Assembly: GCA_028712915.1 (NCBI GenBank)
Contig: JAQTPJ010000063.1
Coordinates: forward strand, 1-5,815
Origin: Candidatus Omnitrophota bacterium
Lineage (GTDB): Bacteria > Omnitrophota > Gorgyraeia > Velamenicoccales > JABMQK01
Length of the DNA stretch: 5,815 nt
Reading direction: 5' to 3'
A program made the position numbers and the translations under genes. This document shows, piece by piece, positions 1 through 4,982 of this stretch (position 1 is the stretch's first letter; the number at the start of each line of letters is the position of its first letter). The notes beneath the pieces were generated by a model. That model was not told where the DNA came from. It ran no database searches and saw only the letters and a list, made by a program, of their open reading frames with translations.

Positions 1-830
1 CCCACAACAATACGCTCAGGCCTCATCCTTAAACTGTTTTTCACAAGGTCCGCCAAAGTAACGCCATCTTCACACTCCAACCTTGACCAACTGTCTTCTA
101 ATTTTGTGTTCAGCTCCAGAGTATCTTCGATTACAATCAACCTTTCGCTATCCGGCACAAAACTAAGCAGGGCATTCATTAAGGTAGTTTTTCCCGAACC
201 AGGGGCCCCCAATATCAACATATTTGCCGGCCTTATCTTCATGCCTTCCACATATACCCATAACTGCGCCGCCAGCTCATAGGTCATCGCCCTCAAATTA
301 ACCAAATCGATTATGCTAAGCGGGCTTTCTTTTATCTTTGTAATGGTAATCTGCGCACCTAACGGAGAATGAACAATATTCACCCTTCCCGCTATATTCG
401 GCAGCTCAAGGTTATTAATCATTTTTACGCTCTTCCTGCCGCCAAAAACCAACAATTTCTTTACAAACATATCCAACTCTTTCTGCGTCTCAAACCTCTT
501 ATCCGTCTTTACCAAACCCCTGTATGTATGATGAATATAAATTGGATTTAAAGCGTTAATGATTATATCTTCCGTATAAGGGTCCGCCAAAAATTCGTCC
601 AAAGCGCCCAAAGAAAAGAAATCCTTCAGGAAACCTTTTCTGCCTTCATCTGTGCTCATTTCGCTTATAGTCTTTCTCTGAGATAAGTTATCCTGGGGGG
701 TATCTCCATACAGCTGCGAGAGCGCGCCTAAAACAACGCCATCCTTCTCTTCCTGGGTCTGCAGCATATTAATCTTGCCAAAAAGCTGATCCAGGACCTT
801 CGTGTGTATATCCATCTTATATTTATTCAT
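1..830 (-). CDS. CpaF/TadA-type secretion ATPase, 5' part (runs off window)
   Basis: ATPase of the GspE/VirB11/TadA superfamily, which powers assembly or secretion of pilus subunits from the cytoplasmic face of the inner membrane. I translated 276 complete codons; the C-terminus lies beyond the left edge. Visible landmarks are an N-terminal domain containing DEFLADPYTEDIIINAL (about residues 78-94), the Walker A motif GAPGSGKTT (208-216), the acidic box VIEDTLEL (233-240), and LRMRPERIVV (267-276), which leads into the region where the family normally has VGEVRG (Walker B). The start is ATG at 830, preceded by a strong AGGAGGAGCT ribosome binding site. The order of domains fits CpaF/TadA better than GspE, because the protein reaches Walker A by residue 208 and has the RMRPERI block. 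No other pilus or Tad gene is in view, so the exact system is not known. The long hairpin-rich leader suggests it has its own promoter, separate from the tRNA genes. Confidence 0.9.
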   Translation of the reverse strand, partial: MNKYKMDIHTKVLDQLFGKINMLQTQEEKDGVVLGALSQLYGDTPQDNLSQRKTISEMSTDEGRKGFLKDFFSLGALDEFLADPYTEDIIINALNPIYIHHTYRGLVKTDKRFETQKELDMFVKKLLVFGGRKSVKMINNLELPNIAGRVNIVHSPLGAQITITKIKESPLSIIDLVNLRAMTYELAAQLWVYVEGMKIRPANMLILGAPGSGKTTLMNALLSFVPDSERLIVIEDTLELNTKLEDSWSRLECEDGVTLADLVKNSLRMRPERIVV

Positions 831-842
831 AGCTCCTCCTTT
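831..842 (-). promoter_or_regulatory. Ribosome binding site of the secretion ATPase
   Basis: On the minus strand AAAGGAGGAGCT lies directly in front of the ATG at 830. It is a near-perfect Shine-Dalgarno sequence and fixes the start codon. Confidence 0.8.
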
Positions 843-851
843 AATGAGCGC

Positions 852-884
852 GTGACTTACAGAACGACAGTGAATGTAAGTCAC
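852..884 (-). repeat. 9-bp inverted repeat in the ATPase leader
   Basis: GTGACTTAC (852-860) and GTAAGTCAC (876-884) are perfect reverse complements around a 15-nt loop. In the leader RNA this hairpin would end about ten bases before the ribosome binding site. It could be a protein-binding site or a translational control hairpin; nothing in the sequence decides between these. There is no U-tract, so it is not a standard terminator. Confidence 0.55.
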
Positions 885-892
885 TGTGCGAA

Positions 893-976
893 TTAAACCC
901 AGCACCTTTTACATATTCAAAATATTTAAAGAACTAATTGTTAAAATCATTTAATGCTAAAAAGGTGCTGGGTTAA
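893..976. repeat. 15-bp inverted repeat around a 49-bp AT-rich core
   Basis: AACCCAGCACCTTTT (896-910) is exactly reverse-complemented at 960-974, with a few more paired bases outside after a one-base slip. The core (911-959) is strongly AT-rich and has no ORF. The layout could be a small miniature element with terminal inverted repeats, or a paired operator around the ATPase promoter. TTAACA-like sequence occurs in the core on the minus strand, but I could not find a convincing paired -10 box. Confidence 0.55.
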
Positions 977-1008
977 ACTCAACCAGCGATTAATGGCGCT
1001 GAAACACA

Positions 1009-1052
1009 TCCCTCGACTTGGTTCGATTTCACTCACTACAAGCCGCTCGGGA
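1009..1052. repeat. Hairpin with TCGAGGGA/TCCCGAG ends
   Basis: TCCC (1009-1012) pairs with GGGA (1049-1052), and CTTG (1017-1020) pairs with CAAG (1039-1042), giving an interrupted stem. On the minus strand it reads TCCCGAGCGG, then GTGAGTGAAATCGAAC, then CAAGTCGAGGGA. This resembles short GAGCGAAGTCGA-type intergenic repeats known from many bacterial genomes. The GGGA arm can alternatively pair with TCCC at 1062-1065, just in front of hairpin A1. Confidence 0.4.
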
Positions 1053-1072
1053 CAAGTTTATTCCCGGCGAAA

Positions 1073-1099
1073 GATGCCGAAATACATTATTTCGGCATC
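1073..1099. repeat. Type A hairpin, copy A1
   Basis: GATGCCGAAATA (1073-1084) and TATTTCGGCATC (1088-1099) form a perfect 12-bp stem around the loop CAT. It is preceded by GGCGAAA and followed by CGCCAT, so GGCG and CGCC can extend the pairing past an AAA bulge. It shares its layout, but not its stem sequence, with A2 and A3. It overlaps the palindrome B1 by two bases. Confidence 0.85.
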
Positions 1100-1133
1100 C
1101 GCCATACCTTTGATTAATCAAAGGTATGGCGGA
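1098..1133. repeat. Type B 36-bp perfect palindrome, copy B1, fused to tRNA-Ser(CGA)
   Basis: TCCGCCATACCTTTGATT (1098-1115) is followed directly by its exact reverse complement (1116-1133), with no mismatch and no spacer. The right arm takes in the last bases of the tRNA-Ser(CGA) acceptor stem, the discriminator base and the CCA end. It has the same size and position as B2. On the tRNA transcript it would be the 3' trailer. It is not followed by a U-tract, so a terminator role is unproven. Confidence 0.85.
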
Positions 1134-1214
1134 AGGAGCAGGATTCGAACCTGCGAGACCTTGCGGTCTGGACGCTTTCGAGGCGTCTGGATTCAACCAC
1201 TCTCCCATCCTTCC
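1127..1214 (-). tRNA. tRNA-Ser(CGA)
   Basis: A class II tRNA that reads UCG serine codons. The acceptor stem is GGAAGGA paired with TCCTTCC, followed by discriminator G and an encoded CCA. The D stem is GGA/TCC, the anticodon stem-loop is GACGC-CTCGAAA-GCGTC with anticodon CGA, the long variable arm is AGACC-GCAA-GGTCT, and the T arm is GCAGG-TTCGAAT-CCTGC. The long variable arm and G73 are the usual serine identity features. It lies downstream of tRNA-Ser(UGA) and serS on the same strand. The CCA here is part of palindrome B1, so it may be a by-product of that repeat. Confidence 0.95.
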
Positions 1215-1255
1215 AAAATTTATTACATTTCCCGGTTTTATTAATCTGGGCGAAA
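1215..1255. other. AT-rich spacer with CCC/GGG pair before hairpin A2
   Basis: TTTCCCGG and CTGGGCGAAA can pair through CCC and GGG around an AT-rich loop and lead straight into A2. The same arrangement precedes A1, where GGGA(CAAGTTTAT)TCCC is followed by GGCGAAA. A CCC...GGGCGAAA pair without an A hairpin also occurs at 5753-5769. Confidence 0.35.
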
Positions 1256-1282
1256 GATCCTAAAATACATTATTTTAGGATC
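1256..1282. repeat. Type A hairpin, copy A2
   Basis: GATCCTAAAATA (1256-1267) and TATTTTAGGATC (1271-1282) form a perfect 12-bp stem with the loop CAT. The flanks GGGCGAAA and CGCCAT match those of A1. It lies between the two serine tRNA genes and, unlike A1 and A3, is not followed by a B palindrome; CGCCATCG then runs into T-rich sequence. Confidence 0.85.
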
Positions 1283-1301
1283 CGCCATCGTTTTTATTAA
1301 A

Positions 1302-1328
1302 GATACCGAATTACATTAATTCGGTATC
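1302..1328. repeat. Type A hairpin, copy A3
   Basis: GATACCGAATTA (1302-1313) and TAATTCGGTATC (1317-1328) form a perfect 12-bp stem with the loop CAT. It runs into palindrome B2 with a two-base overlap, exactly as A1 runs into B1. Its upstream flank is TTAAA rather than GGCGAAA. Confidence 0.85.
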
Positions 1329-1362
1329 CGTAATGCCTTTGATTAATCAAAGGCATTACGGA
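1327..1362. repeat. Type B 36-bp perfect palindrome, copy B2, fused to tRNA-Ser(UGA)
   Basis: TCCGTAATGCCTTTGATT (1327-1344) is followed directly by its exact reverse complement (1345-1362). Compared with B1 each arm differs at three positions, and all three differences are mirrored in the other arm. The right arm includes the 3' end of the tRNA acceptor stem and the discriminator G, so the repeat abuts this tRNA at the same place as B1 abuts the other. Confidence 0.85.
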
Positions 1363-1445
1363 GGCGGAAGGATTCGAACCCTCGGTGAACTTACGTCCAC
1401 AACGGTTTTCAAGACCGCCGCTTTCAACCGCTCAGCCACGCCTCC
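1359..1445 (-). tRNA. tRNA-Ser(TGA)
   Basis: A class II tRNA with anticodon UGA, which reads UCA and by wobble other UCN serine codons. The acceptor stem is GGAGGCG paired with CGCCTCC, then discriminator G. The D stem is GCT/AGC, the anticodon stem-loop is GCGGT-CTTGAAA-ACCGT, the long variable arm is GTGGAC-GTAA-GTTCAC (one G-U pair), and the T arm is GAGGG-TTCGAAT-CCTTC. No CCA is encoded; the next bases are TAA, inside palindrome B2, so CCA must be added by nucleotidyltransferase. It sits about 60 bp downstream of the membrane protein gene that follows serS. Confidence 0.95.
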
Positions 1446-1469
1446 AAAATCTACGCAGTAAATTTTGGA
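1443..1469. repeat. 8-bp hairpin at the 5' end of tRNA-Ser(UGA)
   Basis: TCCAAAAT (1443-1450) and ATTTTGGA (1462-1469) are perfect reverse complements with an 11-nt loop. The left arm includes the first three bases of the mature tRNA, so in the precursor RNA the 5' leader can pair with the tRNA 5' end. This may affect processing, or be chance. Confidence 0.45.
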
Positions 1470-1504
1470 TCTCGAGTTCCGAAGCATTATCGGAACGAGA
1501 GATC
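1468..1504. repeat. 14-nt-arm hairpin after the membrane protein gene
   Basis: GATCTC-GA-GTTCCG (1468-1481) faces CGGAAC-GA-GAGATC (1491-1504): two perfect 6-bp helices separated by a symmetrical two-base mismatch, with the loop AAGCATTAT. It begins at the last base of the stop codon of the membrane protein gene, so it may end or protect that mRNA. No U-tract follows. It begins with GAT, ends with ATC and has CATTAT at the centre, like the A hairpins, so it may be a distant member. Confidence 0.55.
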
Positions 1505-2172
1505 TATTTTATCACAAAGAGCTGATTCCAGGCTGCGATATGAGTATTGATAAAAAAGCTAAATCCCTCTTTCAAGAAACTCATTACCGAGAAACTATCA
1601 ACCATTAATTTCATAAAAATTGCGATTAATATAATTTCCAATAAATAAACTGTCGATAAAGACAAAAAATAATCTCCCCTTAAAATCCCTGTTGATTCAT
1701 CCTTTAAGTTAGCAGCGGCTAAAACAAGGTGCATCAGCGCGGTAAAAGAAAGCAGAAAAATGGAAATTCCTAAAATGCCTTTATATTCAAAAAATACCGT
1801 AAGTATAATATAAACGATAAGGGTTATAAGGCTGAATACCGGCAGCCGATACAAAAAGAGCGCTTTTAGCGGAGCGAAGAAACCGAATAATTTGTCGATT
1901 ATGCCCTGTTCAAAGTTATAAAAACCGCGCGGCTGATAAATAAAAAGATGCAGGATTAAATAACCAACCAAACCAAAAACAAAGTTATTTATAACAGAAC
2001 CCTCCTGAAGCGCAATCTGCTGCAGGAAGCTTATAGTGAGGCCGATGATAAGCGGCAAAATCAAAATGCTTAGAATAAATTTAAACAGGGCTATAAAATT
2101 ATCCGCAAAGCCTTTTTTCACCGAGACAACATTCCCTAAATCTAATCCTTCATCCAATTCTTGTTTTGCCAT
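1504..2172 (-). CDS. Polytopic membrane protein of unknown function
   Basis: I do not recognise the family. The protein has 222 residues with a short polar N-terminus (about 1-24) and hydrophobic stretches near 26-50, 60-79, 110-128, 132-153 and 169-190, consistent with five membrane helices. The segments near 91-109 and 196-220 are amphipathic. There is no signal peptide, catalytic motif or cysteine cluster. YQPRGFYNFEQG (79-90) is the most distinctive soluble patch, in a loop between helices. I chose the ATG at 2172 because GAGGAGGT sits seven bases upstream; a TTG one codon earlier is possible but less well spaced. The first 23 bp overlap the end of serS, which indicates cotranscription and translational coupling. 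The size and five to six helices are reminiscent of Yip1-like or YIP/YqaA-type small membrane proteins, but I cannot support an assignment. Confidence 0.8.
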   Translation of the reverse strand: MAKQELDEGLDLGNVVSVKKGFADNFIALFKFILSILILPLIIGLTISFLQQIALQEGSVINNFVFGLVGYLILHLFIYQPRGFYNFEQGIIDKLFGFFAPLKALFLYRLPVFSLITLIVYIILTVFFEYKGILGISIFLLSFTALMHLVLAAANLKDESTGILRGDYFLSLSTVYLLEIILIAIFMKLMVDSFSVMSFLKEGFSFFINTHIAAWNQLFVIK

Positions 2173-3415
2173 CAAAATACCTCCTCAGGACTTGCGGTAT
2201 TTCAACCGTCCCGTCACTATTCTGGTAATTTTCAATTATGGCAATAACTGTGCGCGCAAGAGCAACTCCAGAACCGTTTAAAGTATGAACATAGTTTAAT
2301 TTTTTGTCTTTGCCGCGATAACGGATATTCGCGCGCCTGGCCTGGAAATCACAGAAATTCGAACAACTGGATACTTCAAGCCATTTATCCAGACCCGGAG
2401 CATACGCCTCCAAGTCATAACATTTGCTGGCGGCAAAACTCAAATCTCCTGTAGAAAGCATATTCACCCTGTAAGGCAAATTCAATAACTGCAAAACCTC
2501 CTCGGCATCCGCCACCAATTTCTCCAGTTCATCGAAAGAACCCTGCGGCTTTACAAATTTCACCAACTCTACTTTATCAAACTGGTGCACGCGCATCAAT
2601 CCTTTTGTATCCTTTCCGTATGAACCAGCCTCTCTGCGAAAACATGGAGTATAAGCCGTGTAATATATAGGCAGGCTATCTTCCTCCAATACGTCATCGC
2701 GGTGGATATTCGTAACGGGTACTTCTGCGGTCGGAACTAAAAATAAATCTTCGTCTTTCAACTTATACATATCTTCTTCTAATTTAGGCAGCTGGCCTGT
2801 CCCTGTCATGCTCTGGCGGTTTACCAGCGCCGGAGGCCAGATTTCCCTATAACCGTGCTTGGCGGTATGCAAATCCAACATAAAATCAATAAGCGCGCGC
2901 TGTAGTTTCGCGCCGTCGCCTTTAAAAAGGACAAAATTAGAACCTGTAATTTTTGCGGCGCGAGGCAAATCCATAATATCCAGGCGTTCACAAATTTCCA
3001 CATGGTTTTTGGCGGCAAAATCAAATTCCCGCGCCTTACCCCAGCTGCGCACGACTTTATTATTCGAGGCATCGCCTACGGGAATACTCTCATGCGGAAC
3101 ATTAGGAATATTAAATAAAATATTTTTTACTTTAACATCCAATTCTTTTTCCTGCGCCTCTAACCCATCAATCTTCTCGGCGACAACCTTCATCTCTTTT
3201 ATTCTCTTCTTCGCGTCCTTCTTTTCTTTCAAAAGTTTGGTGATGTCGTCATTGGCCGAATTTTTCTGCCTGCGCAGCTCTTCCAATTCAAGCTGGACTT
3301 TCTTTTTTTGTTTATCTAACGCGGAAAACTCTCCCAAATCCAATTTTATGCCGCGGTTTTTTATAGCGGTTTTTACTAAATCTAAATTTTCTCTAATAAA
3401 TTTTGGGTCTAACAT
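2150..3415 (-). CDS. serS: Seryl-tRNA synthetase
   Basis: Class II aminoacyl-tRNA synthetase that activates serine with ATP and charges tRNA-Ser in the cytoplasm. It has 421 residues, the normal length for bacterial SerRS. Residues 1-105 form the N-terminal arm: MLDPKFIREN, then a charged, lysine- and glutamate-rich coiled coil (about 30-100) that grips the long variable arm of tRNA-Ser. The catalytic domain shows the motif 1 region (about 172-198, ending REIWPPALV), PTAEVPVTN (228-236), motif 2 (CFRREAGSYG, 258-267, then RVHQFDKVE), the serine-site region GDLSFAASKCYDLE (323-336), and motif 3 (LNGSGVALARTV, 379-390, with the ATP-binding Arg388). All key residues appear intact. GGGAGG lies four bases before the ATG. 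Two tRNA-Ser genes lie downstream on the same strand, an apt grouping of enzyme and substrate. Confidence 0.97.
   Translation of the reverse strand: MLDPKFIRENLDLVKTAIKNRGIKLDLGEFSALDKQKKKVQLELEELRRQKNSANDDITKLLKEKKDAKKRIKEMKVVAEKIDGLEAQEKELDVKVKNILFNIPNVPHESIPVGDASNNKVVRSWGKAREFDFAAKNHVEICERLDIMDLPRAAKITGSNFVLFKGDGAKLQRALIDFMLDLHTAKHGYREIWPPALVNRQSMTGTGQLPKLEEDMYKLKDEDLFLVPTAEVPVTNIHRDDVLEEDSLPIYYTAYTPCFRREAGSYGKDTKGLMRVHQFDKVELVKFVKPQGSFDELEKLVADAEEVLQLLNLPYRVNMLSTGDLSFAASKCYDLEAYAPGLDKWLEVSSCSNFCDFQARRANIRYRGKDKKLNYVHTLNGSGVALARTVIAIIENYQNSDGTVEIPQVLRRYFDGKTRIG
2179..2186 (-). promoter_or_regulatory. Ribosome binding site inside serS for the membrane protein
   Basis: GAGGAGGT lies within the last codons of serS, seven bases from the ATG at 2172. 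It decides between that ATG and the adjoining TTG, and implies that ribosomes finishing serS can restart on the next gene. Confidence 0.7.
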
Positions 3416-3433
3416 TTATCCTCCCGATATAAT

Positions 3434-3466
3434 TTAACCCTTTATAATTCCAAGCGGTCTCATCCT
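3434..3466 (-). pseudogene. Relic of a second RtcB C-terminal tail
   Basis: Between rtcB and serS the minus strand reads RMRPLGIIKG followed by TAA. The last ten residues of the intact RtcB just upstream are RMRPLGVMKG followed by TAG. Eight of ten residues match, and the other two (I for V, I for M) are conservative. The frame stays open upstream through about ten further codons (TTNLFIEERR) that do not resemble RtcB. The DNA of the two tails differs mostly at third positions, so this is not a recent copy. It may be what remains of a tandem rtcB paralogue, or of an insertion event at the 3' end of rtcB that duplicated the tail. Translation as a separate peptide is doubtful: AGGAGG directly abuts its ATG (3461-3463). 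Confidence 0.5.
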
Positions 3467-3497
3467 CCTTCTCTCTTCAATAAACAAATTGGTGGTA

Positions 3498-3516
3498 GAG
3501 CTTCGGAGGACTTCGC
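3498..3516. repeat. GCGAAG-family repeat scrap after rtcB
   Basis: On the minus strand GCGAAGTCCTCCGAAGCTC follows the rtcB stop codon directly. GCGAAGTTCTCC and CTTCGGAG in the 5550-5580 region are clearly related. It looks like a degenerate copy of the hairpin family between archease and tRNA-Lys, and separates the two RtcB tails. Confidence 0.5.
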
Positions 3517-4974
3517 CTAACCTTTCATAACACCTAAGGGTCTCATCCGACAAACCTTTCTGGAAATCCCTGCTTTTTGGACAACACCTACTACATCATT
3601 TATATCTTTATAAGCAGCGGGCGCTTCTTCTACAAGAGTACCCCTGCTGGAAGCCATAACAGTTATGCCTTTCGACTCTAATTCTTTTAATAAACTCGCA
3701 ACATCAAACTCTCTTGTCGCCGCAGAGCGCGATTTAAGCCTGCCTGCTCCGTGGCAGGTAGAATAAAATGTCTCCTTTGCGCCTTCTGCCCCCACTAAAA
3801 GATAAGAGTTTCTGCCCATATCGCCGGGAATAATCACAGGCTGGCCTATGCTCTTATATTTCTCCGGAAGCGCCGGATGGTTCGGACCAAGCGCCCTGGT
3901 TGCGCCTTTACGATGCACGCAGAGCTTCTTTTTCTCGCCGCCAACCTCGTGCGTTTCAATCTTGGCGATATTATGCGCCACGTCATAGACAAGCGACATG
4001 CCCATATTCTGCCAGGATTTACTAAATATTTTTTCAAAAACCAGGCGTGTAAGGTGCATAAGGCACTGCCTGTTCGCCCAGGCGTAATTCGCTGCCGCCC
4101 GCATTGCGCCGAGGTATTGCCTGCCTTCGTCGGATTCAACAGGCGCGCAGGCAAGCTGCCTGTCCGGAACAGAAATATTGTATTTGGCTAAACAATGAAT
4201 CATTTTTTTCGCATGCTCCTCGCAAACCTGATAACCCAGGCCGCGCGAACCGGAATGAATCATTATGGTAACCTGCTCTTCGTTTACCCCAAAAACTTCC
4301 GCTGCCTGCCGGTCGTAAATTTCTTCTACAACCTGAATCTCTAAAAAATGGTTACCCGAGCCTAATGTGCCAGACTGCGCTTTGCCGCGTTCATATGCCC
4401 TATCCGAAACGGCGTCAGGGTCTGCGCCGCTGATTGCGCCTTCTTCTTCACAGCATGTCAAATCATCTTCTGTGCCATACCCTTTTCCTACGGCCCAGCG
4501 CGCGCCTTTTACTAAAATCTCCCGTTCTTCGCGCTGAGAAACTTTGATATCGCCTTTTGATCCTAATCCGGATGGCACATTTTTAAAAAGAGCATAAACT
4601 AAATCTTTTATTTTACCTTTTATTTCCTCAAACTGAAAATTGGTGCGCACCAACCGCACGCCGCAATTTATGTCAAATCCTACGCCGCCGGGAGAAATCA
4701 CGCCGCCATCATCTATGTCTGTTGCCGCCACGCCTCCTATGGGAAAACCATAACCCCAGTGTATATCCGGCATTGCCATAGAACAAGAAACTATACCCGG
4801 CAAAAACGCTACGTTAGCAACCTGCTCCGCCGCCTTGTCGCTGCGTATATCCCGCAAAAGCTTTTCGTCGGCGTAAATCAATCCGTCGGTGCGCATCCCG
4901 TTTTTGTAACTTTTAGGTATGCGCCAGCGGCAATCATCAATCCTCTCTAACGGCCCCTGCCAAAGATCTGCCAT
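3517..4974 (-). CDS. rtcB: RNA-splicing/repair ligase RtcB
   Basis: GTP- and Mn-dependent RNA ligase that joins 2',3'-cyclic phosphate (or 3'-phosphate) ends to 5'-OH ends. It acts in tRNA splicing in archaea and eukaryotes and in RNA repair in bacteria. It has 485 residues, full length, with no intein. Metal ligands visible by family comparison are Asp101 and Cys104 (GFDINCGVR), His209 (GSGNHFLEI), His240 (IHSGSRGLG) and His334 (VAHNIAKIE). His408 in CHGAGR corresponds to the histidine that carries GMP (His404 in the Pyrococcus enzyme). HRKGATRALG (354-363) and the penultimate Lys484 of the tail RMRPLGVMKG complete the GTP site. The start ATG lies 8 bp after the archease stop codon, with AGGA overlapping that stop, so the two are probably translationally coupled. 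The partner gene makes a dedicated archease-RtcB pair very likely. The RNA it repairs here is not known. Confidence 0.97.
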   Translation of the reverse strand: MADLWQGPLERIDDCRWRIPKSYKNGMRTDGLIYADEKLLRDIRSDKAAEQVANVAFLPGIVSCSMAMPDIHWGYGFPIGGVAATDIDDGGVISPGGVGFDINCGVRLVRTNFQFEEIKGKIKDLVYALFKNVPSGLGSKGDIKVSQREEREILVKGARWAVGKGYGTEDDLTCCEEEGAISGADPDAVSDRAYERGKAQSGTLGSGNHFLEIQVVEEIYDRQAAEVFGVNEEQVTIMIHSGSRGLGYQVCEEHAKKMIHCLAKYNISVPDRQLACAPVESDEGRQYLGAMRAAANYAWANRQCLMHLTRLVFEKIFSKSWQNMGMSLVYDVAHNIAKIETHEVGGEKKKLCVHRKGATRALGPNHPALPEKYKSIGQPVIIPGDMGRNSYLLVGAEGAKETFYSTCHGAGRLKSRSAATREFDVASLLKELESKGITVMASSRGTLVEEAPAAYKDINDVVGVVQKAGISRKVCRMRPLGVMKG

Positions 4975-4982
4975 AAAAAATC

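Noticed and set aside
893..976. An integron attC site
   Set aside because: The arms are perfectly paired without the extrahelical bases, and the conserved GTTRRRY and R-box ends of attC are missing. No integrase is in view.
1107..1122. TTTGATTAATCAAA core of the B palindromes as an FNR/CRP-type operator
   Set aside because: The FNR site is TTGAT, four bases, ATCAA. Here the half-sites are only two bases apart, and the whole 36 bp is palindromic and lies 3' of tRNA genes, not in promoters.
954..1244. A 96-codon plus-strand open frame across the hairpin region and tRNA-Ser(CGA)
   Set aside because: It runs antisense through a clear tRNA gene and through palindromes, has no ribosome binding site, and its protein matches nothing recognisable. 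The part IRTCE is the typical false translation of a tRNA T arm.
1073..1362. A CRISPR array made by the regularly placed hairpins
   Set aside because: The units are unevenly spaced, differ in sequence, are themselves palindromic and are interrupted by tRNA genes. There are no unique spacers of constant length.
2859..3437. A 192-codon plus-strand open frame opposite serS
   Set aside because: It is the antisense shadow of the SerRS coiled-coil region. The minus-strand SerRS frame has all family motifs and a good ribosome binding site.
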